Below are positions 1 through 8,413 of a stretch of DNA of 45,384 bases, piece after piece. This stretch comes from Paludibacter propionicigenes (GTDB taxonomy: Bacteria; Bacteroidota; Bacteroidia; Bacteroidales; JAIFNL01). The notes below the pieces were generated by a model. It saw only the letters and a list, made by a program, of their open reading frames with translations. It searched no databases and was not told the DNA's origin. The first letter of the stretch is position 1. Each line of letters starts with the position of its first letter. A program made the position numbers and the translations under genes. The stretch is taken from positions 1 through 45,384 of the forward strand of contig DYNA01000006.1 in assembly GCA_020721325.1 (NCBI GenBank), given 5' to 3'.

Positions 1-785
1 TTCACAAAGCACCACAAGTTATTACATTCAACCCACTTGTTGATAAAACTTATGGCGATGCCGATTTTCTTATTGCTGCTACAGGTGGAAATTCGGGTAA
101 TCCGGTTACTTTTACCAGCGCAAATCTTCATGTGATTGAATGTACAGGTACAAACGGAAGCCTTGTTAAAATTCAAAATGCCGGTTTAGGTGTAATTTAT
201 GCCGACCAAGCCGGAAACGACTATTACCTCGATGCCGAAACTGCTGGTCAATATCAAGTTGTGTTAAAAGCACCACAAGTAATTAATTTTCAAGATATTC
301 CTTCATTGTTTTTGAACGATGGCAGCGGTCCTTATACAATGGTAGCTACCGGTGGCGCATCAGGCAATCCTGTAACTTTCTCTGTAGAACATCAAACCAT
401 TGCTACGCTTTTAGGCAACCAAGTAACGCCCAGAAATTTAGGTCGCACTTCAATAACTGCTTATCAAGCCGGTAACGAAAATTATTTCGATGCTATGCCT
501 GTAACTCAAGTTTTAGATGTTTTATTGAAAACGTACAATTTCGTATCTCCAAACAGCGATGGTAAAAATGACACTTGGGAAATTCCACAAGCAGACGCAC
601 TGAGCGAATACAATATTCATATTTTCAACAATATTGGTGAAACTCTTTACGAATCAAAAGGTTACGACACTCCTTGGGATTGTACCTACGATGGTAAAAA
701 AGTACCTTTCGGAACATATTACTACATCATTGAAAATGGCGACCACGTTTTCAAAGGTTTTATTACTGTAAGATACAGAGATTAG
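1..785 (+). CDS. C-terminal part of a large T9SS type B (CHU_C) surface protein, 5' truncated by the window edge
   Basis: The frame is already open at base 3, so the gene begins before the window and about 260 C-terminal residues are visible. Two related Ig-like/MBG-type modules repeat with an 87-residue period; each begins KAPQVI and contains ATGG(N/A)SGNPVTF. The repeat also shows at DNA level (copies begin near bases 6 and 267). The last ~85 residues form a gliding-motility-associated C-terminal (CHU_C) domain: VSPNSDGKNDTWEI, YNIHIFNNIGETLYES, a TPWDCTYDGK-type segment and PFGTYYYII. That domain is the type B export signal of the T9SS, so the protein is inferred to be a secreted, surface-anchored, probably adhesin-like repeat protein. 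The PorP/SprF-family gene immediately downstream fits, since type B cargo commonly sits beside such partners. Function beyond this cannot be judged. Confidence 0.85.
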   Translation, partial: HKAPQVITFNPLVDKTYGDADFLIAATGGNSGNPVTFTSANLHVIECTGTNGSLVKIQNAGLGVIYADQAGNDYYLDAETAGQYQVVLKAPQVINFQDIPSLFLNDGSGPYTMVATGGASGNPVTFSVEHQTIATLLGNQVTPRNLGRTSITAYQAGNENYFDAMPVTQVLDVLLKTYNFVSPNSDGKNDTWEIPQADALSEYNIHIFNNIGETLYESKGYDTPWDCTYDGKKVPFGTYYYIIENGDHVFKGFITVRYRD

Positions 786-864
786 TATTTAGTTAATAAA
801 ATGCAGTTTTCTAAAATTGTTTTTTTTAAAATTTTAAAAAAAAGTTTTTCCATTTTTTTAATAA

Positions 865-890
865 AAAAAAGTTTTTCATAAAACTTTTTT
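865..890 (+). terminator. A/T hairpin terminator after the type B protein gene
   Basis: Arms 865-875 (aaaaaagtttt) and 880-890 (aaaactttttt) pair perfectly around a 4-base loop, and the descending arm ends in a T run. The element lies 80 bases after the stop codon. The first half (aaaaaaaagtttttc) also occurs about 28 bases upstream as a direct repeat. The stem is almost all A/T, so confidence is moderate. Confidence 0.45.
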
Positions 891-990
891 AAAAAGAAAT
901 ATTTTTTCAAAAAAAAAAAAAGGATAAATTAGAAAAATAAACTGCCATTTAATTAAAAATTTTTTTCAATAAAGTTAAAAAAATAATCAC

Positions 991-2478
991 ATGAAAAATA
1001 AAATTTTAATCATAAGTGTTGTAATGCTGTCTTTTTTTGCAATTACTGCAAAAGCGCAAGACCTTACAAATTACAATTTATACAATCAAAACCCATTTTT
1101 ATACAATCCGGCATATTCCGTAGATAAATGTACTTTTACCGGATTTTTAAACAGCCATATTCAATGGATGGATTTTGACGGCGCACCAAGAGTAAATACA
1201 ATTGGTGTAAGAGGAAACATAAGCCCCAATTCCGGTTTGGGCTTAACTGTATTTAACTTTAAATCAGGTGTTATTGGAAGTACCGACATCAATTTGAGCT
1301 ATGCTTACAAAGCAAAATTTGGCGATGAGCATTTTCTTTCTATGGGCTTAGGCTTAGGCTTTTTGACCGACAAAATAATTACCGAAGATGTTGTAGCAAT
1401 GGACATGACAGACCACATGTTGATAGGACAAGATGCCAAAGAAACAACCGTTACAACCAAATTTGGTATGGCGTATCAAAATAAAAATTTAGAGGCTCAA
1501 GTTATTTTCCCTCAATTAATGCAAAGAGGCAAAATGAATTATTACACCATTGGTATTTTGAGCTACAAAGTAGATGCAACTGCCGACTTGGAGGTGAAAC
1601 CTTCGGTAATGGTTCGCGGTGCAAAAACAACTCCGCTTCAATTTGATGGATTTGTAACAGCTACTTTCAAGAAAATGGTTTGGCTTACAGCAGGTTACCG
1701 TTCAAACAACAGCTTAATCATTGGTGCAGGTGCTAATTTGAGCAATTACTCCGTTGGCTATGCTTATCATGCCGAAATGAACGACATCAACAAAGCCGGC
1801 AAAGGAACTCACGAAATTCAATTAATCGTTCGTTTGGGTTGCAGAGATAAAAAAGAACCGGTAGCAGAAGGTCCAAAATCGATAAAAGTAACCGGAAATG
1901 TAGTGGACAAACAAACCGGCGACCCATTAACAGCTAAAGTTGTGATTACCAATGTAAATACTGGCGAAGTGGTGTTTGAAAAAGAAGTAACCGGAAAATT
2001 TGAAACCAACTTAGGCGTAGGTGTTTACAAAGCCGAATTTACCGGAAATATTATTCCAAAAACTGAAAAATTTGAAATTAAAGAAAGTACCAACAAAGAT
2101 TTCAAACTTGAAGTAAAATCCATCAAAACCCTCGACAAAACCTTTAATTTGGGTTCGGTAAATTTTGAAACCAACAAATCGAAAATCAAAGACGACGCTT
2201 CTTACAAAATTTTAGACCAGTTGGTAGATATTATGAACGAATATCCCGATTTAAACATTGAAATTCAAGGACATACCGACAGCGACGGTAGCGATGACGC
2301 TAACTTAAAACTTTCACAAGACCGTGCCGATGTGTGCAAAGAATATGCAATAAGCAAAGGAATTGAAGCAAAACGCTTAACTGCAGTAGGTTATGGCGAA
2401 ACAAAACCAATAGCAGACAACAATACTGCCGAAAATAAAGCTAAAAACCGCAGAACGGAATTTAAAATCGTAGATTAA
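991..2478 (+). CDS. PorP/SprF-family T9SS outer-membrane protein fused to a C-terminal OmpA domain
   Basis: 495 residues in three parts. After a signal peptide ending at AKAQ (about residue 22), residues ~23-290 form a PorP/SprF-like beta-barrel. Its hallmark start is YNQNPFLYNPAY; later come barrel strands such as MGLGLGFLTDKI and WLTAGYRSNNSLIIGAGANL. Residues ~297-375 form a carboxypeptidase-regulatory-like beta-sandwich (KVTGNVVDKQTGDPLTAKV). Residues ~385-495 form an OmpA peptidoglycan-binding domain: NFETNKSKIKDDA, IEIQGHTDSDGSDDANLKLS, and NRRTEFKI. PorP/SprF proteins help T9SS cargo reach or stay on the surface; the OmpA part would tie the barrel to the cell wall. The CHU_C protein directly upstream is the likely partner (inference). 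A strong hairpin terminator follows. Confidence 0.88.
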   Translation: MKNKILIISVVMLSFFAITAKAQDLTNYNLYNQNPFLYNPAYSVDKCTFTGFLNSHIQWMDFDGAPRVNTIGVRGNISPNSGLGLTVFNFKSGVIGSTDINLSYAYKAKFGDEHFLSMGLGLGFLTDKIITEDVVAMDMTDHMLIGQDAKETTVTTKFGMAYQNKNLEAQVIFPQLMQRGKMNYYTIGILSYKVDATADLEVKPSVMVRGAKTTPLQFDGFVTATFKKMVWLTAGYRSNNSLIIGAGANLSNYSVGYAYHAEMNDINKAGKGTHEIQLIVRLGCRDKKEPVAEGPKSIKVTGNVVDKQTGDPLTAKVVITNVNTGEVVFEKEVTGKFETNLGVGVYKAEFTGNIIPKTEKFEIKESTNKDFKLEVKSIKTLDKTFNLGSVNFETNKSKIKDDASYKILDQLVDIMNEYPDLNIEIQGHTDSDGSDDANLKLSQDRADVCKEYAISKGIEAKRLTAVGYGETKPIADNNTAENKAKNRRTEFKIVD

Positions 2479-2501
2479 CACTTTTCATTATACATTTCAC
2501 T

Positions 2502-2535
2502 AACCGTTGGGCTGAAAAGCCTAACGGTTTTTTTT
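2502..2535 (+). terminator. Rho-independent terminator after the PorP/SprF-OmpA gene
   Basis: A 12-bp stem pairs aaccgttgggct (2502-2513) with agcctaacggtt (2518-2529), with one G-U pair and a GAAA loop. It runs into a T tract starting at 2528. It lies about 25 bases after the stop codon. It may also slow transcription of the convergent protease gene. Confidence 0.88.
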
Positions 2536-2556
2536 ATTCTTTTTTTACCGCTTTTT

Positions 2557-4212
2557 TTATTTTAAAATTATTTTTTTTGTAAAAATGAAATCGTTATTTT
2601 TTAGTTCTAAAAAATACATTCCGGTAGGAAAATTTTCAAAATGAAGCGTCAATTTTTCAAAAACAGTATTGAAAGAATAAGATTTTAACTCATTTCCGGC
2701 ACTATTTAAAATACGAATGTGTAAATTTTGAACACTAAAATCAGAAAATTCCAAATACAAAAAATCAGAACACGGATTTGGATAAATTTTAACTCGCTCA
2801 AATTCTAAATCCAAAATTTGATTTGCATTCTTATAACTACCTGATATTGAAGTAACTCCACTCGAAAGTGGGTCGAGCCAAGCCTTCAATTGATTTTCGG
2901 GTTTTGAACTGTTTTTGTCCCAATGATAGGAAAACTTACCAAAATAATCCAAATTTAAAGGCTCAGAACAGCTTGATTCTCCGCTTGTTAAAGTACCAAC
3001 AATTTGCTTACTGCCATTAAATAATGCCGAACCCGAAGAACCGATTTCGGTCGTTCCAATTTTGTCGCCAAAAAGTTGCCAATTGGTTGCCCAAAAAGCA
3101 TCTTCCTTACCAAATTTAGTAGTCGAAACCGTACCAAAAGACTTTGAAATTTTCTTAATATCGCCACTGGGGTGATGCAGACAAAAACCGAAATCAATTT
3201 CAATATTGTCGCGCGTCCAACCAGCATAAAAAGCTGAATATGAGCTTGGTATGGTATCAGAAAGTTCCAACAAAATAAAATCGGAGCCTTTCAAACTCCC
3301 ACTTGCCCCTGAACGTGCAATTAATTTACAACCAGTTAAAGTTTTATAATTTATATCTGCTTCATTATTAGGAGTTTCGCAAGTTTGACTTTCATAACCA
3401 AAATAAAAAATAAATTGCGAAAAATAAGAAGTTGCGGCAGGAAAATAATTGTTATCGAGTATGTTATGCTCAGCAGAAAGTATGTAAGGCTTAAAGCTAA
3501 AATCAGCCGTTTGCACAACCGTTCCGCTGCACCACCACGAGCCGTCTTTGTTGCGCGAAAGCCAACGCACCGTTGAATTTTTAACATCTTGCCAATCAGC
3601 AGATTGCGAGCAATTTACATTGATTTGGCATTCATCGGAAGTTCCAAAACCGGTATTTTTAGCCAATTTAGAATTACTTTGAGGAATATAATTTAATTCA
3701 TTAATCTCAATTTTTGCTGTATCGCTAAAATTAATTGGCTCAGAATATTCTAAAAAGATGTATTCACCTTGTACAAAATCAGTAGCAAAATAGCTGTTTT
3801 TTTTAATTTTTTCCGAATATTCATATTCTAAAAATTTTTCCTTATTTTGTCCAAAAATGCGAAGTTTTGCACCTTTTGGAATATAAAAACAATTGTAATA
3901 CAACGAGATAGATTTTGCTTTTGGGGCGAAAAGGGCTAATTTCCAAATTCGAGTATTTTTCAAAATAGACCAACTTCCATTGTTTTCGAGTGAATAATTT
4001 ACAGGTATAATAGCACCAGCCCATTTCTTTTCACTTTTCTTCGACAAAAGTTTATCAACAAGTGTGTTAATGTACTCATAATCAATATTTTGTACTTTTT
4101 CAAAAAAAAAAGAATTTGGTAATAAATGTTCACTTAACTCATAATCAATATTTTGAGAAAATAATGTGAATGTTTGGAAAAAAAATAAGATGAAAATTAA
4201 TTTCTTTTTCAT
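2557..4212 (-). CDS. Secreted trypsin-like (lysyl-endopeptidase-type) serine protease with T9SS type A sorting tail
   Basis: 551 residues from the chosen start, MKKKLIFILFFFQTF, which begins a clear signal peptide ending near LFSQ. An upstream in-frame ATG at 4251 would add 13 residues that spoil the signal and would start inside the promoter motif. The catalytic triad is visible: His249 (LSAEHNI), Asp311 (GSDFILLELS) and Ser393 (IGSSGSALF). The GSSGS context and many Cys resemble Achromobacter protease I/lysyl endopeptidases. Residues ~50-190 look like a propeptide. The last ~75 residues (KIYPNPCSDFLYLEF ... GMYFLEL ... KKIILK) form a Por-secretion/type A T9SS tail. The likely role is extracellular or surface proteolysis; substrate specificity is inferred from family resemblance only. 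Confidence 0.82.
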   Translation of the reverse strand: MKKKLIFILFFFQTFTLFSQNIDYELSEHLLPNSFFFEKVQNIDYEYINTLVDKLLSKKSEKKWAGAIIPVNYSLENNGSWSILKNTRIWKLALFAPKAKSISLYYNCFYIPKGAKLRIFGQNKEKFLEYEYSEKIKKNSYFATDFVQGEYIFLEYSEPINFSDTAKIEINELNYIPQSNSKLAKNTGFGTSDECQINVNCSQSADWQDVKNSTVRWLSRNKDGSWWCSGTVVQTADFSFKPYILSAEHNILDNNYFPAATSYFSQFIFYFGYESQTCETPNNEADINYKTLTGCKLIARSGASGSLKGSDFILLELSDTIPSSYSAFYAGWTRDNIEIDFGFCLHHPSGDIKKISKSFGTVSTTKFGKEDAFWATNWQLFGDKIGTTEIGSSGSALFNGSKQIVGTLTSGESSCSEPLNLDYFGKFSYHWDKNSSKPENQLKAWLDPLSSGVTSISGSYKNANQILDLEFERVKIYPNPCSDFLYLEFSDFSVQNLHIRILNSAGNELKSYSFNTVFEKLTLHFENFPTGMYFLELKNNDFIFTKKIILK

Positions 4213-4248
4213 ATTAAGCGTAAAATAAATATTTGTATTTTTTTTTAA

Positions 4249-4256
4249 CAAATATA
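4249..4256 (-). promoter_or_regulatory. Bacteroidota -7 promoter element for the protease gene
   Basis: Plus-strand CAAATATA reads TATATTTG on the minus strand, an exact TAnnTTTG match, followed by TTAAAAAAAA. Predicted transcription would begin near 4242, about 30 bases before the protease ATG at 4212. No well-spaced -33 TTG is seen. Confidence 0.55.
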
Positions 4257-4280
4257 TTCAAAATATCTTAAAAAAAAAAA

Positions 4281-6770
4281 TTACAAATTTGCAGCTTTAT
4301 AAATCTGTTTCAAATCAGCAATGTAAATCGAACGCCCAAAAGTACTGATTAAAAGGTGATTATGTGTTTTATTAAATACAATTTCAGTAATAGGCAAAGC
4401 AGGAATTTGATTAAAAATATAAAAAAAATTCCCAAAATCGAATGAAATAAAAAGACCTAAATGCGTTCCAACATACACAATATTTTCATAAAAAGGGTCT
4501 TCGGCTATGGTTAAAATAGAAATTTTAGGTAAATTAGAACCTATTTTTTGCCAGTCATTGCCTTTATTTAACGAAAAGTACAAAAAACTTTCGGTATTAT
4601 CAAACGAATAGCCACTGATAGCAGCAAAAACTCTATCTTGATTGTATTTAGAAGCCAAAACTTTAGTAATTTTTAATTTTTCCGGCATATTTTGATTTAA
4701 TTTTTGCCAATTTTTCCCTTTATCATCGGTTCTAAAAATTAATCCATCATCGCTTCCGGTATAAATCAATTCGTCTGAAAAAGGAGAAATGCTAATGGTA
4801 AAAAGGCTTCCAAAGGGGGTGCAACCTTTTTCGCCTCCATTTGTCAAATCAGGTGAAATTAGTTTCGTCTGAAGGGTAGCTAAATTGTATTCAATCAGTC
4901 TATTCGCCCCGATATAAAGAATATTTTTTTGAGTTTGCGAAAGCAAAATAGGCGTTTGCCAACCAAAACGCAATTTTGCATCAAATACAGTGCTTTGGGG
5001 CAAAATAGTTTGTAATTTTGACAAATAAATTCCTGATTGTAAATTACTTAAGTTACTCTTAAAATAGTTACCATATTGATAGCCATAAACAATAAATTTA
5101 TGATTTGGGTCAATTTGTATGTGCATTCCATCGCCGCCACTCAACTGCGAAAAAATATCTTTTCCGGCATTTCTATTAAAAATATTTCCATATAAAGTTC
5201 CATTGTCTTGTGTTCCACCAAAAATATTATAATTAGTCTGGTTATCAGTATTTAACGAATAAAATTGAGTAATAGGTGCATGATTTGCCGTTTGCCAAGT
5301 TTTCCCGTTATTTTCAGAATAATTGACTCCGCCATCGCTACCAATAAAAATCTGCTCTTTGCTGCTGGGATTCAGCCAAATAGCATGAATATCTACATGT
5401 ATGGATTTATCCGTTTCGGGCTGAAGAGTTTTGCCACCATTTTTAGACTTGTACAAATACAAACCGCCTATATAAAGCTCATTTTCATCAAAATAAGAAA
5501 CACGAATTTGCCCAAAATAATATCCAAAATCATATTGGAACGCAGTATTGCTGGGCATTTTTTTATTCATTAATTTCCATTTTTCACCACCATTTGTGCT
5601 TTTATAAATTTGTATGCCCTCTATTTGCGGAGCTTCAATTAAATTTGTATCTACCAAATAACTGTATATATCTTTTGTATTTAACTGATTTTCAGAAATT
5701 AAGCTTTTTAAAACATGAGGATTTAATGTATCTGAAAAATGATATTTTTTTAAAAAAGTTCCTAATTTTTTATCAGGTATTTGTAAAAAATCAGAGTTTG
5801 AAATATCTTTTAAATCGTTAATTTGTAAATAATTCGTTTTATCAAAATTTAACTTGTCCTTTTTAAGTGTAGTTTGATTGTCTAAAAAAGCGTATAAAAT
5901 ATCCGGATTTTTATCGTAAAGTGCTAAGCCTATTCGCCCGATTCCGCAGCCTTGTGGAAATGCAGATTTTTTATCTGAAATAAGTTTCCACGTATTTCCA
6001 CCATCGTTGGTTTTATAAATTCCCGATGTTTCACCTGATTTTACTCTGTACCATGCTCTCGTTTGCCGATACCAAAATGCCGCATAAAGTATTTCGGTAT
6101 TTTTCGGATTAATAATTAAATCAATAGCACCAGTTTTTTCATCAATGTATAAAATTTTTTTCCAAGTTTTACCACCATTTTCCGTTTTGAAAACACCTCT
6201 TTCATCACTATCAGAATACAAATTACCCATAGCGGCGACCCAAATAACTTCCTCATTATCAGGGTGAACAATAATTTTCGAAATTTGCGCTGTATTTTCT
6301 AACCCCAAATGTTCCCAAGTTTTACCATTATTGGAAGTTTTGTAAATTCCTGTACCTGAATAAGATGTACGACTCGAATTGGGGTCGCCCGTGCCAACCC
6401 ACAAAGTTTGATTTTTCCAATCAACGACCAAATCTCCAATAGATTGAGTTGGTAATAAATCAGAAACCGAAGTATAGTTTTGCCCCTTGTCATCTGTAAA
6501 CCAAACACCTCCGCTTGCAGCAGCTATATAAAATTGAGTAGAATTATCAGGATTAAGCTCTATATCGTTTACTCTTCCGCCAATTTCGGTAGGTCCAATA
6601 TTATGAAATTCAATTTCATTAAAAATACTTGTATCACGCATATTCACAAGGCTTTGGAAAGTATTTAACTGTTCTTTTCCACTTGTAGCTTTTATGTATG
6701 AATTTAAGTGTTGAGCTTTATAATTACCTAATATTGAAATTATTAGTAAAAATAAATATATTTTCTTCAT
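4281..6770 (-). CDS. Exported BNR/Asp-box (sortilin/VPS10-like) beta-propeller protein
   Basis: 829 residues with a signal peptide (MKKIYLFLLIISIL ... YKAQ). The body is a chain of Asp-box turns typical of BNR/sortilin-type propellers: SNNGKTW, TENGGKTW, TNDGGNTW, STNGGEKW, SKNGGKTL, SENNGKTW, TDDKGKNW and SLNKGNDW. They lie between strands such as IIVHPDNEEVIWVAA and IYVGTHLGLFIS. Relatives are annotated as glycosyl hydrolases or VPS10-like proteins, but an Asp box is a structural turn and does not show hydrolase activity. No T9SS sorting tail is visible: the protein ends in propeller-like sequence (LISTFGRSIYIADL). It may be periplasmic, or exported by another route. The protease gene follows 68 bases downstream, with its own promoter motif. 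Confidence 0.72.
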   Translation of the reverse strand: MKKIYLFLLIISILGNYKAQHLNSYIKATSGKEQLNTFQSLVNMRDTSIFNEIEFHNIGPTEIGGRVNDIELNPDNSTQFYIAAASGGVWFTDDKGQNYTSVSDLLPTQSIGDLVVDWKNQTLWVGTGDPNSSRTSYSGTGIYKTSNNGKTWEHLGLENTAQISKIIVHPDNEEVIWVAAMGNLYSDSDERGVFKTENGGKTWKKILYIDEKTGAIDLIINPKNTEILYAAFWYRQTRAWYRVKSGETSGIYKTNDGGNTWKLISDKKSAFPQGCGIGRIGLALYDKNPDILYAFLDNQTTLKKDKLNFDKTNYLQINDLKDISNSDFLQIPDKKLGTFLKKYHFSDTLNPHVLKSLISENQLNTKDIYSYLVDTNLIEAPQIEGIQIYKSTNGGEKWKLMNKKMPSNTAFQYDFGYYFGQIRVSYFDENELYIGGLYLYKSKNGGKTLQPETDKSIHVDIHAIWLNPSSKEQIFIGSDGGVNYSENNGKTWQTANHAPITQFYSLNTDNQTNYNIFGGTQDNGTLYGNIFNRNAGKDIFSQLSGGDGMHIQIDPNHKFIVYGYQYGNYFKSNLSNLQSGIYLSKLQTILPQSTVFDAKLRFGWQTPILLSQTQKNILYIGANRLIEYNLATLQTKLISPDLTNGGEKGCTPFGSLFTISISPFSDELIYTGSDDGLIFRTDDKGKNWQKLNQNMPEKLKITKVLASKYNQDRVFAAISGYSFDNTESFLYFSLNKGNDWQKIGSNLPKISILTIAEDPFYENIVYVGTHLGLFISFDFGNFFYIFNQIPALPITEIVFNKTHNHLLISTFGRSIYIADLKQIYKAANL

Positions 6771-6807
6771 AGATTAAATACAATTAAGCAAAAAATAGAC
6801 TATTTTT

Positions 6808-7356
6808 TTATAAAAAAATTAAGAAGAGAAGAGGAATTAAAATTCCTAAACCGGTAAGCCAAGCTCCCCTGCCTGTAATTCCATTTTTTCCTCTCTGAAT
6901 TAAAAGCCCTGTGATAGAGATGATTACAAGAGCAACAGCAAAAACATCTGAAAACCATGTCCACCAACGCTGTGGATTATAATGTAAAAAATTAAATTGA
7001 TATATTAAAAAGCGTTTATTCAATTTTTCAATGCTTGATTCGCCTGTTTTTAAGTCAATTTGCATATTTCCGTTCACAAGGAAAACTTTTAACTTCTCCG
7101 AATTTGGGAAGAAATGTTTTTTATAATTATCTTGTTCGTTATGCTTTTTTAGTTCACTCAAAACCCACTTTTTATTAATGTCTTCCTTTTTTTGTGGAAT
7201 ACTTGTCTTAAATTCCTTGTATTCAACACTATAATTCGGATTCCAATCTTTCAGGTGATTTAATGCAATTCCCGAAACGGCATAAATAATAATTACTCCG
7301 GTAAAAAAATAACCAAAATCGCGATGAATAATTCTATTCCATTTTCTCCAACTCAT
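6808..7356 (-). CDS. PepSY-associated transmembrane helix protein
   Basis: 182 residues. It begins WRKWNRIIHRDFGYFFTG, followed by a first membrane helix (about 14-32) and SGIALNHLKDWNP. A soluble extracytoplasmic segment covers ~35-130, with INKKWVLSEL and a PepSY-like beta section. Then come HYNPQRWWTWFSDVF and two more helices (about 137-155 and 165-182). This is the PepSY-associated TM family of Bacteroidota, often found near iron or metal-uptake genes; its biochemical role is not established. A terminator separates it from the lipoprotein gene upstream, and it stops 37 bases before the BNR gene. The spacer holds a short A/T palindrome (6790-6808) that may act as a weak terminator. Confidence 0.72.
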   Translation of the reverse strand: MSWRKWNRIIHRDFGYFFTGVIIIYAVSGIALNHLKDWNPNYSVEYKEFKTSIPQKKEDINKKWVLSELKKHNEQDNYKKHFFPNSEKLKVFLVNGNMQIDLKTGESSIEKLNKRFLIYQFNFLHYNPQRWWTWFSDVFAVALVIISITGLLIQRGKNGITGRGAWLTGLGILIPLLFLIFL

Positions 7357-7414
7357 ATAATTTTATTATATTAACTTATTTTTTTATATTTAACATATTA
7401 TTTTATAAAAAAAA

Positions 7415-7455
7415 TATCTGTTTTTAACCTGAAAATTAAAAACAGACATTTTTTT
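7415..7455 (-). terminator. Hairpin terminator between lipoprotein and PepSY genes
   Basis: Arms tctgtttttaa (7417-7427) and ttaaaaacaga (7436-7446) are an 11-bp perfect inverted repeat around an 8-base loop, with A runs on the left and T runs on the right. Read on the minus strand it lies just after the lipoprotein stop codon (7470) and is followed by a U tract. The symmetry would allow action in either direction. Confidence 0.7.
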
Positions 7456-7469
7456 TTCCAGTAAATAAA

Positions 7470-8081
7470 CTATTTTAATTTATACTCACTGCATTCAATC
7501 GAGTAAAAAGATAAATACTCTTTACCACTGTCTTTCAACTCTTTACGCAATTCATTTACTTGTGCATAAGGGTCGTCTTGATGCTCTTCCATTTTCTCTT
7601 TGTTCCCATCACCTTCGCCTTTTCCATCGCCGGTCTCTTTGTGCCTTCCGTCATGCTTAGGGTCGCCTTCGCTTATGTTATGCTCGGTATCTTCATCGGC
7701 AGTTTCAAGTTCAACTTTTATTTCGGCTTCCCAGTTTGCCAAATATGCTTCGTCTATGCGCAATTCAACAACCTTGCCCGTTACAACAATTTCGCTGCCT
7801 TCTAATTCAGCTTCAAAAGCCGAAATTTTTTCATTCGGAACTACTTTTATCCGAACATCAGGATTTTCGCCCATTAAGAACATTTTTTTGCCGCCATGTT
7901 TACAAACGTGAGCAACTGTTCCTTCTAAAACTATCTCTTTATCAACAAATTCCGCTGATTTTTCAACCGCTTGTTCAACAGTTAAAGCCTGAGAAGCTTC
8001 TTGGGCTTCATCGGTTGAAGTAGAATTGCATGATAATAATAAACTGCTCATTATCAGAGCCATAAATAATACATTTCTCAT
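7470..8081 (-). CDS. OB-fold-like lipoprotein with a charged His/Asp/Glu/Lys-rich linker
   Basis: 203 residues. A lipobox LLLSC puts the lipidated cysteine at residue 18. Residues ~35-125 resemble small Bacteroidota OB-fold proteins: IVLEGTVAHVCKHGGKKMFL, VRIKVVPNEKISAFEAELEG and EIVVTGKVVELRIDEAYL. A highly charged stretch (~130-170) follows, with EGDPKHDGRHKETGDGKGEG and MEEHQDDPYAQ, then a short C-terminal helix and ECSEYKLK. The conserved VCKHGGKKMFL loop and the His/Asp/Glu-rich linker could bind metal or another ligand, but that is speculation. No specific function is recognised. It lies upstream of the PepSY-type gene on the same strand, separated by a terminator. Confidence 0.6.
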   Translation of the reverse strand: MRNVLFMALIMSSLLLSCNSTSTDEAQEASQALTVEQAVEKSAEFVDKEIVLEGTVAHVCKHGGKKMFLMGENPDVRIKVVPNEKISAFEAELEGSEIVVTGKVVELRIDEAYLANWEAEIKVELETADEDTEHNISEGDPKHDGRHKETGDGKGEGDGNKEKMEEHQDDPYAQVNELRKELKDSGKEYLSFYSIECSEYKLK

Positions 8082-8314
8082 TTGTACAGATTGTTAAAAT
8101 TTAAAAAAAATAAAAAAAAAAACGTGCATAATTACATTAAAAAATATTTTAAAACAATGGTATTTATCATTATTTTAATAAAAAGCAAAATTATATTTTT
8201 TTTAGATTTTTTCAATATTTTTTATTTTTATTTCCTGTAAATTTTATAAAAAATTGATAACCAACAATTTAATCTATTGCATATTTTAAATAAAAGTTAA
8301 ATTTTGAAAAAAAA

Positions 8315-8345
8315 TTTGCATAATGCAAAATCAAAATTACATTTG
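8315..8345 (+). promoter_or_regulatory. his operon promoter (TTTG-N19-TACATTTG) with an embedded palindrome
   Basis: The -33 element TTTG (8315-8318) and the -7 element TACATTTG (8338-8345) are separated by 19 bases, an excellent match to the Bacteroidota housekeeping promoter. Transcription should begin near 8352, only about 8 bases before the leader-peptide ATG. A perfect 7-1-7 palindrome, tttgcat-a-atgcaaa (8315-8329), covers the -33 box and part of the spacer; it could be an operator. Confidence 0.78.
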
Positions 8346-8359
8346 TAAAAAAAAACTAC

Positions 8360-8413
8360 ATGAATTTTCAATTACATACAATTCGTCATCACCATTACTT
8401 ACTTTTAAGGTAG
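8360..8413 (+). CDS. hisL: Histidine operon leader peptide
   Basis: A 17-codon reading frame encodes MNFQLHTIRHHHYLLLR and ends at TAG (8411-8413). Codons 10-12 are CAT CAC CAT and codon 6 is also His, so 4 of 17 residues are histidine. It begins about 8 bases after the predicted transcription start and lies 86 bases before hisG, upstream of a strong terminator. By analogy with enterobacterial HisL, the ribosome reading the His run senses charged tRNA-His. The peptide itself need have no function. Its sequence does not resemble E. coli HisL beyond the His run; identification rests on position, His codons and RNA architecture. Confidence 0.85.
   Translation: MNFQLHTIRHHHYLLLR

Noticed and set aside
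786-990. Promoter for the PorP/SprF-OmpA gene
   Set aside because: No exact TAnnTTTG motif was found; the gene may be read from the upstream gene past a weak terminator, or use a divergent promoter.
4213-4251. 13-residue N-terminal extension of the protease
   Set aside because: It would start in the -7 promoter motif and precede a good signal peptide that begins at 4212.
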